Shown here piece after piece: positions 1-8,838 of a stretch of DNA of 64,000 nucleotides; the stretch's first letter is position 1, and every line of letters begins with the position of its first letter. The notes under the pieces were generated by a model. It had not been told where the DNA came from. It worked only from the letters and a program-made list of their open reading frames with translations, and searched no databases. The position numbers and the translations under genes are program-made. Source of the DNA: an uncultured Aquimarina sp. (lineage in GTDB: Bacteria; Bacteroidota; Bacteroidia; Flavobacteriales; Flavobacteriaceae); the NCBI RefSeq assembly GCF_947500065.1, contig NZ_CANMQT010000001.1, positions 1,054,001 to 1,118,000 on the forward strand, given 5' to 3'.

Positions 1-272
1 CATTTATAAGCATCGTTTTAATACTCCTTACCCCTATAATAAGCACTTCTAGGGATCAATTTGAACCTTATAAGCGTTACATAATAGCTTATAAGGCTCG
101 ATGTACAGGTTATCAACCCTATTTCTAGGGGTTAGAACTAGTATTATAATCCTTGGAAATAGTTCATCGATCCTTCGAAGTGCTATTGGTTGGGGCAACC
201 ACTATTATTATATACCTCATAAGGCTTATGCTAAGGGCTCTATTGGTTATGGTAAGCCTTGTATCCTATACA
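1..272. other. Non-coding AT-rich flank with short CTTATAAG-type palindromes
   Basis: This is the sequence downstream of the 163-aa gene. It contains several short near-palindromes around CTTATAAG/CCTTATGAGG and CCCTA/TAGGG pairs, but no convincing gene. The small frames here have no homology-like features and partly run antisense to the 163-aa gene. I see nothing functional. Confidence 0.3.
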
Positions 273-764
273 CTAAGAAGTGGTGTCCTCGTTGTCACTG
301 GTAGTCGTAGCAGTAGCTTTGCTGAACAATACTTTCATATCCTCATATACCGGTTTAGCTCCTGGTTCATTTTCTCCTGCCAGATAGCGACTCATACGAT
401 AAAAACTTAATGCATTGGTATAATTATCGTGATCTAATAAGGTTTTGGTGTCTACTAATTGTTGTGATAGGTTTTCTAATAACTGTACTCGATTTTCTAC
501 TTGTGTACGTGCCAGGTAATCTTTATCAAACTCTTCTTTATCCAGAAAACTTGGTATCCAATTGGGATGTTGCTCCATATAGTTTTTTGCTTTGTCTACG
601 ATCAGCTTGTTTTGATTGGCGATACGCCCATATTGTCTACGTTGATCTGGAGTAAGGTTTACGGTCTTACCGTTTAGGATTTGCCTAATCCCCAATAAAT
701 GCCCATCTAGTTGTGTTAGTTCTTCTTCTGTAAAGCTTACGCTTATCAAGTTTTCTAATGCCAT
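273..764 (-). CDS. Hypothetical protein, 163 aa, helical, Bacteroidetes type
   Basis: The protein has no signal peptide or membrane segment. It looks all-helical and charged, with a low-complexity Thr/Ser/Asp/Glu tail in the last ~12 residues. A central motif (PSFLDKEEFDKD) followed by a Leu-rich helix and a GAKPVYEDMK segment resembles small uncharacterised proteins that I recall as frequent and multi-copy in Flavobacteriia, but I cannot name a family. It is monocistronic. A TATATTTG box on the minus strand (plus 848-855), with a TTG 21 bp upstream of it, is a plausible promoter. The function is unknown, but the coding call is firm because the frame is long and the composition typical. Confidence 0.8.
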   Translation of the reverse strand: MALENLISVSFTEEELTQLDGHLLGIRQILNGKTVNLTPDQRRQYGRIANQNKLIVDKAKNYMEQHPNWIPSFLDKEEFDKDYLARTQVENRVQLLENLSQQLVDTKTLLDHDNYTNALSFYRMSRYLAGENEPGAKPVYEDMKVLFSKATATTTSDNEDTTS

Positions 765-1076
765 TACGGAATTCTATAAAATTACTATTCATTTTTACTG
801 TAGTTTTGCTACTGATCAGATTTTGGAACTACGTTTTTGTTTCGAGACAAATATATGGGCGAAAAATGCGTTAGTGCAAGGGAAGGTAGTCGTGATTCAT
901 AAATTGATAGGTACTAATTTATAAAATGAAGCCATTAAGAAACCTACTTAAAGAACAGTAAATTAGGACTTTCACTTTTTTTTATTACAATAGTGATTGT
1001 ATATTTGGATTTTATAATTATTCAAAACCTGAAACGAGATAAAAATTACTTCTAAATAAAAAAGCAAATAATAATT
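765..1076. promoter_or_regulatory. Divergent intergenic region with two TAnnTTTG promoters
   Basis: The region separates two divergent genes. A minus-strand TATATTTG (848-855), with TTG at 877-879, points to the 163-aa gene. A plus-strand TATATTTG (1000-1007) points to the TPR-AraC gene at 1077. Both match the Bacteroidetes -7 consensus TAnnTTTG. I see no repeats or small genes here. Confidence 0.5.
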
Positions 1077-2837
1077 ATGAAGATATGGACTTCTAAAAGA
1101 AATTTTTTTTTCTTAATTATTTTGTTTTGCATTTCCAGTAATTTTTTGGCGCAAGATTCTGTTTTAAATCCAGACAATATTCTTCGAAAGCCTATAAACA
1201 TTATTAAAGTTAATGATTCATTACTTGATAAAACATATGTTGAGTTAAATTCTTTAATACAAAAAAATAAAAGTAATTCGGTACTTTCCAAACTATATAC
1301 TGATTCCTACTTAAAGAAAGCTAAAAAGGAAAAAAATCTTCTTGAGATAGCAGAAGGATATTCTCACATTGCAAAAATATCTAATGATAAACTTGTCATT
1401 AGATATCTTGATAGCTCTATTACAATTACGAAAAAAATTAAAAACGAAAGGTTTCCTGGAATAGGCTACATAAGAAAAGGAGTCTATTATTTTTCTAGAG
1501 AAAATTATAATAAAGCTCTTAAAAATTATTTGATAGGTTTACAATATGCAAAAGATAACAACAATGTTCGTCAATTAATTGCCATTAAACACAATATAGG
1601 GTTATTAAAAAATGCTTTAGGGAGTAAAGAAGAAGCCCAAAAAGCTTTTAAAGAGAACTTAACATTTATAAAAACTCAAGATACCATAAATAAATATCTG
1701 GATAGTTACATTATAACACTTTTTGCGATATCAGATACTTATCATAGAATGGATTTACCAGATTCTGCAACATACTATGTAGATAAGGGATTAAGTAAAA
1801 GTTTTAGGCATCAAAACAAGTATATGTATACAAGGTTCCTATTACTGAATAGTGTTAACAATTATGAATTAGGATTCTATAAAAAAGCACTTGATACACT
1901 CTTTAAAGTTGAAAAAGATTCGGAATTAGATGAAGCTAATAAAGTATATTGTAATTTACAAATTGCAAAGGTTTTAATTAAAACTAATAATCAAAAAAAA
2001 GCAATAAAGTATTTAAAAAAAATAGATTCTATTGTAAAACCTGAAAATTATACTCCGGAAAAAAGAAGAGCCTTTGAGCTATTAATTGATTACTATAAAA
2101 AAAATAAGGATATTGATCGTCAGCTTAAAACAATGACTAAACTCATTACTATGGACAGCTTGTTTAACAGTAATAATAGTAATATCAAATCTGATATAGT
2201 AAAAAACTATGATACCACATTATTAATTGACGAACGTAACGTTATTATTCATAAATTAAATCAAGAAAAAGAGAGATCTAGAATTGTTGTATACATATTT
2301 ATTGGAATTATATTTATTTTAATTTTTTTAGTAGGAAATTATTATAGAACTCAAAGATTATATAAGCATAGGTTCTCTAAACTTCTACAAAATCAGAATA
2401 GACCAAAAACAGAGCAAACAAATCAATTAAATGAAGAAAAAACAACATCAGGATTAGATATCCAAGAAGATGTGATTCTAGATATTTTGGATAAATTAAC
2501 AATATTTGAACAAAGACAAGATTTCCTTAATCCTACTATAAAAATGGGAACAGTAGCCAAAAAATTAAAAACCAATTCTTCATATCTTTCTAAAATAATT
2601 AATATCCATAAAGGAAAAAACTTTGTTAATTATGTGAATGATCTAAGAGTTGATTATTGTATTGAAAAATTAAAATTTGACAAAAAATTTAGATTATATT
2701 CGATTAAATCAATTTCAGAAGAAGTAGGTTTTAATAGTGTCCAATCATTTTCTAGGGCTTTTTATAAGAAGACTGGAGTATATCCTTCTTTTTTTATTAA
2801 AAACATTAGTAATCAGTCATTTACTAAGAATAATTAA
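1077..2837 (+). CDS. Membrane-anchored TPR / AraC-type HTH regulator (copy 1)
   Basis: 586 aa. An N-terminal hydrophobic signal segment (residues ~10-25, ending FLAQ) is followed by TPR-like helical repeats (~80-390). A single membrane helix spans ~402-422, and a C-terminal AraC-family double helix-turn-helix lies at ~490-578 (SSYLSKIINIHKGKNF; the second helix carries GFNSVQSFSRAFYKKTG). The topology puts the TPR region outside the cytoplasm and the DNA-binding domain inside, as in other Bacteroidetes TPR-HTH one-component regulators. It is paralogous to the genes at 8839 and 13604. A lanthipeptide-like precursor and a peptidase follow directly, so these are its most likely targets. The ligand is unknown. 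Confidence 0.85.
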   Translation: MKIWTSKRNFFFLIILFCISSNFLAQDSVLNPDNILRKPINIIKVNDSLLDKTYVELNSLIQKNKSNSVLSKLYTDSYLKKAKKEKNLLEIAEGYSHIAKISNDKLVIRYLDSSITITKKIKNERFPGIGYIRKGVYYFSRENYNKALKNYLIGLQYAKDNNNVRQLIAIKHNIGLLKNALGSKEEAQKAFKENLTFIKTQDTINKYLDSYIITLFAISDTYHRMDLPDSATYYVDKGLSKSFRHQNKYMYTRFLLLNSVNNYELGFYKKALDTLFKVEKDSELDEANKVYCNLQIAKVLIKTNNQKKAIKYLKKIDSIVKPENYTPEKRRAFELLIDYYKKNKDIDRQLKTMTKLITMDSLFNSNNSNIKSDIVKNYDTTLLIDERNVIIHKLNQEKERSRIVVYIFIGIIFILIFLVGNYYRTQRLYKHRFSKLLQNQNRPKTEQTNQLNEEKTTSGLDIQEDVILDILDKLTIFEQRQDFLNPTIKMGTVAKKLKTNSSYLSKIINIHKGKNFVNYVNDLRVDYCIEKLKFDKKFRLYSIKSISEEVGFNSVQSFSRAFYKKTGVYPSFFIKNISNQSFTKNN

Positions 2838-2956
2838 TCCTTTTTTTTATTTTTGACACTATCAATTTATAAATTGTACATGGTAGTTTCTATTGAAGTT
2901 TCATTTATAATTTTAATATACATAAGTTTATGCCTACATAATTTAAAAATAGTAAA

Positions 2957-3127
2957 ATGAAAAATTACAGAAATCCAAAAAGTAAACTAAACTTAAAAAA
3001 AACATCTATTGCTAAACTTAATAAAGGTGCTCAAAGTAAAATTGTAGGAGGAAGTGTTAATCCTGAAGGAAGTGTATCTGGGTTGGGTACTGAAACAGAT
3101 TGGACAATGGGCACAACGACAAATTAA
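2957..3127 (+). CDS. Lanthipeptide-type RiPP precursor peptide, 56 aa
   Basis: A small frame of 56 codons. The leader contains KLNLKKTSIAKLN, the typical leader signature of Bacteroidetes class I lanthipeptide precursors, and ends in the double-glycine site IVGG at residues 29-32. The predicted core is 24 residues, rich in Thr/Ser/Gly (VSGLGTETDWTMGTTTN at the end), and has no Cys. Without Cys, lanthionine rings cannot form inside it, although dehydration of Thr/Ser would still be possible. No LanB/LanC-type enzyme or peptidase-ABC transporter lies in the window. A perfect hairpin terminator follows the stop directly, and a prolyl oligopeptidase gene comes next. Annotation pipelines could miss it because of its size. 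Confidence 0.75.
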   Translation: MKNYRNPKSKLNLKKTSIAKLNKGAQSKIVGGSVNPEGSVSGLGTETDWTMGTTTN

Positions 3128-3147
3128 TTTTTACATATTATCGACTT

Positions 3148-3183
3148 AAATAATCCAAACTTATCTCTTAGTTTGGATTATTT
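3148..3183 (+). terminator. Hairpin terminator after the RiPP precursor
   Basis: A perfect 14-bp stem (3148-3161 with 3170-3183), AAATAATCCAAACT and its complement, encloses an 8-nt loop. It follows the precursor stop by 20 nt and precedes the peptidase gene by 33 nt. It could end the precursor transcript or attenuate read-through so that precursor exceeds peptidase mRNA. Confidence 0.7.
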
Positions 3184-3216
3184 AACTTAAGTCATTTAAT
3201 CAAATAATATTTTTTT

Positions 3217-5382
3217 ATGATTAACTATCGGTTTATTATTCGTTTTATTTTTTTAATCATTTTTTTAGTAAGCTGTGATTCAAATTCACAAGAAAAATCA
3301 GATACAACCGTTGACTTTTATCATGGTATTAAAATAATTGATGAATATAAATACTTAGAAAATATAGAAGATACTAGCGTAATTAGTTGGTTAAAGAAAC
3401 AAACGGAGGAAGCGGAAATTACTTTAAATCGTATTGCTGGAAGAGAAAAATTAATTGAACTTCAAAAACAACTAGGAAACAATAAAACGAATAGCGCCAG
3501 TAATCTTAGGGTAATTGAAAATGGAGGGTTATTCTATTTAAGATCATCTACAAAAGATAATTCTTCTAAATTATATTATAGATCAAATTTACACGCAGAT
3601 GAGGAATTACTTTTTGATCCCAAAGATTTTTTTCCAGAATCCAAACTCAACTATAGAATAAATTACTTTAATCCAAGTTGGGATGGAAAAAAAGTGGTGA
3701 TAAGTTTTGTGAAGAATGGGGAAGAATTTTCTGAGATGAGATTCTTTGATTTTTCGACGAAAAAACTTTTACCCACGAAGATGAATAAATGTCTTCCTAC
3801 CTATGGAGGAGTTTATTGGTTGCCTGACAATACCGGAGTTACCTATCTTAGAACAATTATTAGAGATACGAAATCTAAAGAAGCTTATTTTAACCTGGAA
3901 GTGGTAAAACATAAAATTGGTTCTACTCCTACTAAGCTATTCTCAAGAAATAATGACCCTAAATTGGAAATGAAACCGGAAGATATCCCTGTTGTGCTAA
4001 TTGAGAATCCTAATGATAAATATGTCATTAGTGCTGTAGCGGGAGCTACGCCTTATCACGATTTTTATTACCTATCTTCTGATCAAATTGAACAAAACAA
4101 TAAATCATGGATACCCTTATTTAAAAAGCACAATAAAGTAACCTCTTTCTACCAAGATAATGATAGTATCATTTATTTAACATCTGAAAATGCATCTAAT
4201 TTTAAAATTTGCAAAGCTTCGTTGCTTAATCCAGATAATAAAAAACCAATTGTTGTTATAGAAGAAAAACAAAAAGAAGTCATTAAAAGTTTTAGATTAG
4301 TAAAGAGCGGAGTAGTTTATACCACAACAAAAAATGGGGTAGAATCTAAATTATTTTTATTAAACAATAATGGAAAAGACGAAGAAATTAAACTTCCTTT
4401 TCCTGCAGGTCGTATATCTTTAGAGTCTGGAGGTAAAAATCAAGATTATATAACATTAAAAATAAGAGGGTGGTTGCATCCAGAAAGCAGGTTTACCTAT
4501 AATTTTTCTGACAAAAGTTTCACCAAAGCAAATTTATTTGAACCTACAGAAAATTCATATGTTAATGATATGGAGGTTGAAGAAATTGAAGTGATTTCAC
4601 ATGATGGAGAATTAGTTCCACTCTCCTTAGTTTATAAAAAGAATCTTGTAAAGAATAATAAAAATTCAGTACTAATGATAGGTTATGGAGCTTATGGTTC
4701 TTCTTTACAACCAATGAATAGCGTAAAGATCATGACTTGGGTGCAAGAAGGAGGTATTTTTGCAATTGCTCATGTAAGAGGAGGAGGAGAAAAAGGTGAC
4801 GCATGGTATAAAGGAGGTTATAAAGATACTAAACCTAATTCGTGGAAAGATTTCATTGCCTGTGGTGAATATTTAATCCATAAAAAATATACATCAAAAA
4901 AGAAAATTGCTGTCAATGGGGGGAGTGCAGGTGGCATTACAGTAGGTCGTGCCTTGACAGAACGTCCAGATTTATTTGCTTCAGTTATTATAAATGTTGG
5001 TAAGATGAATACTATCCGTGGAGAAATAGGTTTAAATGGTAAAAATAATGCTAAGGAATTTGGTTCTGTAAAAGATTCTGTAGGTTTTAGAGGATTATTA
5101 GAAATGGATTCTTATCATCATGTCAAGAAAGGAGTCTCATATCCTGCAATGCTCGTAACAACGGGAATCAATGATGCACGTGTTTCTCCTTGGCATTCCA
5201 TTAAATTCGCAAAAAAAATACAGGATTTCAATAGTTCAATCAAACCCATTTTACTAAAAGTCGGATTTAAATCAGGACATGGTATTGGTAATTCTGCGCA
5301 AAAAAGAATAGAAGATACAGCAGATGTTCTTTCTTTTGCTTTTTGGCAAACTGGACATCCGAATTATCAACCAAAAAAGTAA
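3217..5382 (+). CDS. Prolyl oligopeptidase (S9A) lipoprotein
   Basis: 721 aa. The N-terminal hydrophobic stretch ends in a lipobox (LVSC, Cys20), so the protein is probably a membrane lipoprotein facing the periplasm or cell surface. Residues ~35-440 form the expected beta-propeller and ~450-715 the alpha/beta hydrolase. The triad can be read as Ser570 in GGSAGG, Asp653 in GINDARVSPW and His688 in SGHG. The YGAYG and HVRGGGEKG oxyanion-region motifs are typical of family S9A, which cleaves after Pro in short peptides. The gene lies just behind a RiPP-like precursor. Some S9A enzymes act as RiPP leader peptidases or macrocyclases, but that role is inference here. The stop is 1 nt from the next start, suggesting co-translation. 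Confidence 0.9.
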   Translation: MINYRFIIRFIFLIIFLVSCDSNSQEKSDTTVDFYHGIKIIDEYKYLENIEDTSVISWLKKQTEEAEITLNRIAGREKLIELQKQLGNNKTNSASNLRVIENGGLFYLRSSTKDNSSKLYYRSNLHADEELLFDPKDFFPESKLNYRINYFNPSWDGKKVVISFVKNGEEFSEMRFFDFSTKKLLPTKMNKCLPTYGGVYWLPDNTGVTYLRTIIRDTKSKEAYFNLEVVKHKIGSTPTKLFSRNNDPKLEMKPEDIPVVLIENPNDKYVISAVAGATPYHDFYYLSSDQIEQNNKSWIPLFKKHNKVTSFYQDNDSIIYLTSENASNFKICKASLLNPDNKKPIVVIEEKQKEVIKSFRLVKSGVVYTTTKNGVESKLFLLNNNGKDEEIKLPFPAGRISLESGGKNQDYITLKIRGWLHPESRFTYNFSDKSFTKANLFEPTENSYVNDMEVEEIEVISHDGELVPLSLVYKKNLVKNNKNSVLMIGYGAYGSSLQPMNSVKIMTWVQEGGIFAIAHVRGGGEKGDAWYKGGYKDTKPNSWKDFIACGEYLIHKKYTSKKKIAVNGGSAGGITVGRALTERPDLFASVIINVGKMNTIRGEIGLNGKNNAKEFGSVKDSVGFRGLLEMDSYHHVKKGVSYPAMLVTTGINDARVSPWHSIKFAKKIQDFNSSIKPILLKVGFKSGHGIGNSAQKRIEDTADVLSFAFWQTGHPNYQPKK

Positions 5383-5383
5383 A

Positions 5384-6406
5384 ATGTCTACCTCTAACAT
5401 CAAAAAGATATCCCAAGACTGGACATCCTTTTGTCAGTCTTTTGATATAGATTCCTCTAAAACTATTGCCTTTAAATTACAAGGAACTGTAAAAGCAAAA
5501 ATCGATAGTGATAAAGGTTCTGCCTCTTTATGGGTAAGAGTAGATAATAAAGATGGAAGTAAAGGTTTTTTTGATAATATGATGGATTGCCCTATACAGT
5601 CCAATTATTGGAAAACATTTACAATAAAAGGGATGATTAATGAAGCCTCTGCTAAGATTAGCTTTGGTGGTTTTTGCTTGAATTACGGGGATTTTTATTT
5701 TAAGAACTTCCAACTATTTATAGAGAATAAAAGTGGCGATTTAGAAAAAATAGAAATTGTAAATCCAGATTTTAAGGAAGTAACACATCAATTATCCATT
5801 CCTGGATGGAAACAAGGAACTGGCAGAGAAGAACCTAAAGAAGTAATAGAATATATTTTTAGGTCCATTTATTCTGGGAAAAAAACATCCTACCTAAAGA
5901 TAAAAGGTTCTAGAGTTTTCGATCTTAGAAATAAGTATACTGATGAAATAGGAACCTTAATTTTTATGTTACAAAGTGTTGGAAAAAGAATGATAAAAGC
6001 TATACAGGAACTTTCTGTTCAAGAAATTGATTACTTGCCTGATGATAAGATTAACAGTATTGGTGCTTTGATAATGCATATTTTAGCAACAGAAACGTAC
6101 TACCATGTATACACCTTCGAAAATCGAGGTTTTAATCAAGAAGAAAATGAAAAATGGAAAGATGCTCTTGAGCTTGGAGAAAAAACACAAAGGTTATATA
6201 AAGATCTTACAATAGATTATTATTTAGATGCATATTATGAAGTTCGGCAGAAAACTATACAAGAATTTGAGAAATTAAACGATAAATGGTTAAAAATAAC
6301 ACCTCCTAAATCCGTTCAGAATAATCATCATAATTGGCTCCACGTAATGGAACATCAATCCTATCATTTAGGTCAAATAGTAATGCTTAAAAAATTAATG
6401 TATTAG
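5384..6406 (+). CDS. Two-domain protein: jelly-roll-like N-domain + DinB-like domain
   Basis: 340 aa from the ATG at 5384. A longer frame from 5324 would overlap the peptidase and adds no conserved sequence. Residues ~1-185 closely resemble the N-terminal module of the neighbouring subtilase (shared DWTSF, KLQG, LWxRVD and GFFDNM motifs), which looks like a beta-sandwich. Residues ~195-340 look like a DinB/YfiT four-helix domain, with a His in MHILATE and the metal-type pair His324/His328 in MEHQSYHLGQ. There is no signal peptide although the related module next door is exported. DinB-superfamily proteins are metal-dependent and many act as thiol transferases, but the substrate here is unknown. 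Confidence 0.75.
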   Translation: MSTSNIKKISQDWTSFCQSFDIDSSKTIAFKLQGTVKAKIDSDKGSASLWVRVDNKDGSKGFFDNMMDCPIQSNYWKTFTIKGMINEASAKISFGGFCLNYGDFYFKNFQLFIENKSGDLEKIEIVNPDFKEVTHQLSIPGWKQGTGREEPKEVIEYIFRSIYSGKKTSYLKIKGSRVFDLRNKYTDEIGTLIFMLQSVGKRMIKAIQELSVQEIDYLPDDKINSIGALIMHILATETYYHVYTFENRGFNQEENEKWKDALELGEKTQRLYKDLTIDYYLDAYYEVRQKTIQEFEKLNDKWLKITPPKSVQNNHHNWLHVMEHQSYHLGQIVMLKKLMY

Positions 6407-6509
6407 CTATTGATTTTCTCGAAGTATTTAAATTTGGCGACCTGACTTACTTTTCGAAGAACAGATTTCTAAAATTATATAACACATAAGGCTTTAATAA
6501 AAATCAAAA

Positions 6510-8651
6510 ATGAACAAAATCATAAAGCTACTTCTTCTAATAGTAATCTTTTATCAATCTCAGCTCGTAGCACAGACCAAAAAAGTATCCGGAGATTGGA
6601 CTTCTTTTGTGCAAGCAATAGAAGTAAAAACAGATAGAACAATCAAATTTAAACTCCAAGGTTGGGCTAAGGTTATTGGACATAAGCAGGATTCTACCAT
6701 AAAAGCAGGTTTATGGGCGAGAGTAGATACTAATAATGATGAAACAGGTTTTTTTGATAATATGGATGATCGTCCTATCATCTCGGATCAATGGAAGGAG
6801 TATGAAATCATTGGTGAGCTGGATAAAAATGCTAACAAACTAAACTTTGGAGGAATCGCCCATTATAATGGGACATTTTATTTTGATGATTTCAAATTAT
6901 ATCTGGAAAATGAAAATGGTGATTTCATGCTTTTCCCTATTAAAAATAATGGATTTGAACTTGATGAATTACTAGCGGGATGGGGTCAGGGAATATCTCC
7001 TGATACTCTATTAGAAGTAAAAGAATTCACTTACAACTTAGCATCAGATCATAAAGATGGGAAACAATCCCTTCGTATCAAAGGAAAGAATATAACGAAA
7101 CCTTTAACAAAAGAAACCCTCAAAACATGGTATCATAAGGATTATACCAATGACTCAATCCCAGGTGTGAGTTTAGAAAAAGCTTATGAAGAGATTTTAA
7201 ACACCAAAATGGGGCAAGAGGTAATCGTTGCGGTTCTGGATACCAAATTAGACATCCATCACGAAGATCTAAAAGACCAGATCTGGTATAATACCAATGA
7301 AACTCCTGATAATAATATTGACGATGACAAAAACGGATATATCGATGATATCAACGGTTGGGATTTTTTGAGCAATCGAGAAGGAGAGTTTGTAGTGTAT
7401 GAACAGAAAGAAAGCACTAGGATTCTTAAAAAATATGACGCTATTTTTAAAGGGAAAAAACCTGAAGAAATCCCCAATAAATTGATGAATGCATATAAAA
7501 TGTATACCTCTGCCTATCAAAAAAGGGAAAAGAACATTGCAGAAAACAAAGAAACCCTAAAGAATATTAAGAAATGGAAAGAAATTGTAGTAGAAGGTGA
7601 AAAACTTCTGGATAGTATATATCCAAAAAATGAATATACAACTTCCGAATTGGATAGTCTTATAACTATTTATAAAAAAGACCCTTTTGTACAGTACAAA
7701 ATAACAGGATATAGAGACGCCATTAAGTATGAGTTAAGCAAAGAATACTTAAACGAATTCATTGAAGAATTAGAACATGAAAAAGAAACGATGCTTAATT
7801 TGGATTATAATGAAAGAGCTATCATTGGTGACGACGTAAATAATATCCATGATAACAAATATGGAAGCCCCATAGTTTATGGAGATGTTCCATTTCCCCA
7901 CGCTACAGTAGTTGCGGGCACATTAGCAGCTAATAGATCAAATAATCTGGGCGTCAAAGGCTTTTCGGATTACATTAAAATAATGCCAGTAGTTATGGTA
8001 GCAAGCGGAGATGAAAACGACAAAGATGTTGCCTTAGCTATACGTTATGCTGTGGATAATGGTGCCAAGGTAATAAATATGAGTTGGGGTAAGACGCTAT
8101 CATTACATGAAGACTGGGTAAATGATGCTATAAAATATGCAGCTGATAACGATGTGCTTTTAATTACGGCAGGTGGAAATGATAATTCAGATAATGATCT
8201 CTACAAGTATTATCTCAACGATTATAATAATGAGAAAGAGTTTGTTGAAAATTTTATCGTTGTTGGAGCTAGCACCTGGAACCCTAAAAATCTTAAAGCC
8301 AGCTTTTCTAATTACGGTAAAAAACATGTAGATATTTTTGCTCCAGGTATGGAAATTTATACCACAGAATATGGCAAAAATAAATATACCACTACCGAAG
8401 GAACTTCTCTAGCTTCTCCTATAGTTGCTGGAATAGCAGCTTTGATAAGATCATACTACCCTAAACTTTCTGCGAAACAGGTAAAACAAATCCTAATGGA
8501 TTCCGGTACTTTGTATGATGTCGATGTAGAAGTTAAACACGAAGATGGCACTAAAAAACTAGTCCACTTCTCAGAACTTTCTAAATCCGGTAAGATTGTA
8601 AATGCGTATAATGCGCTAGTTTTGGCAGAACAGATTTCAAAGGAAAAGTAA
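6510..8651 (+). CDS. Exported subtilisin-like serine protease (S8) with N-terminal beta module
   Basis: 713 aa with a signal peptide (~1-22, ending LVAQ). Residues ~25-195 are the same module as in the upstream DinB protein. The S8 domain follows, with Asp244 (AVLDTKLD), His464 (PHATVVAGT) and Ser633 (GTSLASP). The Asp-His distance of about 220 residues is far larger than in ordinary subtilases. The insert (~290-450) is a long charged helical segment. The protein should act outside the cytoplasm. No T9SS sorting domain is visible at the C-terminus, which ends soon after the protease domain. It is co-directional with the POP and DinB genes. A truncated copy of its 5' end lies at 10737. Confidence 0.9.
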   Translation: MNKIIKLLLLIVIFYQSQLVAQTKKVSGDWTSFVQAIEVKTDRTIKFKLQGWAKVIGHKQDSTIKAGLWARVDTNNDETGFFDNMDDRPIISDQWKEYEIIGELDKNANKLNFGGIAHYNGTFYFDDFKLYLENENGDFMLFPIKNNGFELDELLAGWGQGISPDTLLEVKEFTYNLASDHKDGKQSLRIKGKNITKPLTKETLKTWYHKDYTNDSIPGVSLEKAYEEILNTKMGQEVIVAVLDTKLDIHHEDLKDQIWYNTNETPDNNIDDDKNGYIDDINGWDFLSNREGEFVVYEQKESTRILKKYDAIFKGKKPEEIPNKLMNAYKMYTSAYQKREKNIAENKETLKNIKKWKEIVVEGEKLLDSIYPKNEYTTSELDSLITIYKKDPFVQYKITGYRDAIKYELSKEYLNEFIEELEHEKETMLNLDYNERAIIGDDVNNIHDNKYGSPIVYGDVPFPHATVVAGTLAANRSNNLGVKGFSDYIKIMPVVMVASGDENDKDVALAIRYAVDNGAKVINMSWGKTLSLHEDWVNDAIKYAADNDVLLITAGGNDNSDNDLYKYYLNDYNNEKEFVENFIVVGASTWNPKNLKASFSNYGKKHVDIFAPGMEIYTTEYGKNKYTTTEGTSLASPIVAGIAALIRSYYPKLSAKQVKQILMDSGTLYDVDVEVKHEDGTKKLVHFSELSKSGKIVNAYNALVLAEQISKEK

Positions 8652-8783
8652 ATTCTCAATTTATAAAAACTTCATATAAACAATACTTCTGTATATAAGA
8701 AAGCCCCAATATCCAGAAAACAAACACTACAAGTCGTAATTGATAAAAACCGTGTATCTTTTCTATCAACCGTGAGGGAAATT

Positions 8784-8815
8784 TTGTTTTATACATCAAT
8801 ATTTAGATACTTTTG
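8784..8815 (+). promoter_or_regulatory. Promoter of the second TPR-AraC gene
   Basis: TTG at 8784-8786 and TACTTTTG at 8808-8815 (21-bp spacer) match the Bacteroidetes TTG/TAnnTTTG pattern. The segment TTAGATACTTTTG is shared with the promoter region of the paralogue at 13604 (13565-13577), which suggests that the promoter was duplicated with the gene. Confidence 0.55.
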
Positions 8816-8838
8816 ATGCAAACAAAAAGATACCCAAA

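Noticed and set aside
101..410. Two short plus-strand frames near the left end
   Set aside because: The right part is antisense to the 163-aa gene and the left part is low-complexity. No motif or promoter supports them.
5324..5383. Upstream start for the DinB-module protein
   Set aside because: It lies within the peptidase gene, adds hydrophobic out-of-frame-like sequence, and the ATG right after the peptidase stop is better.
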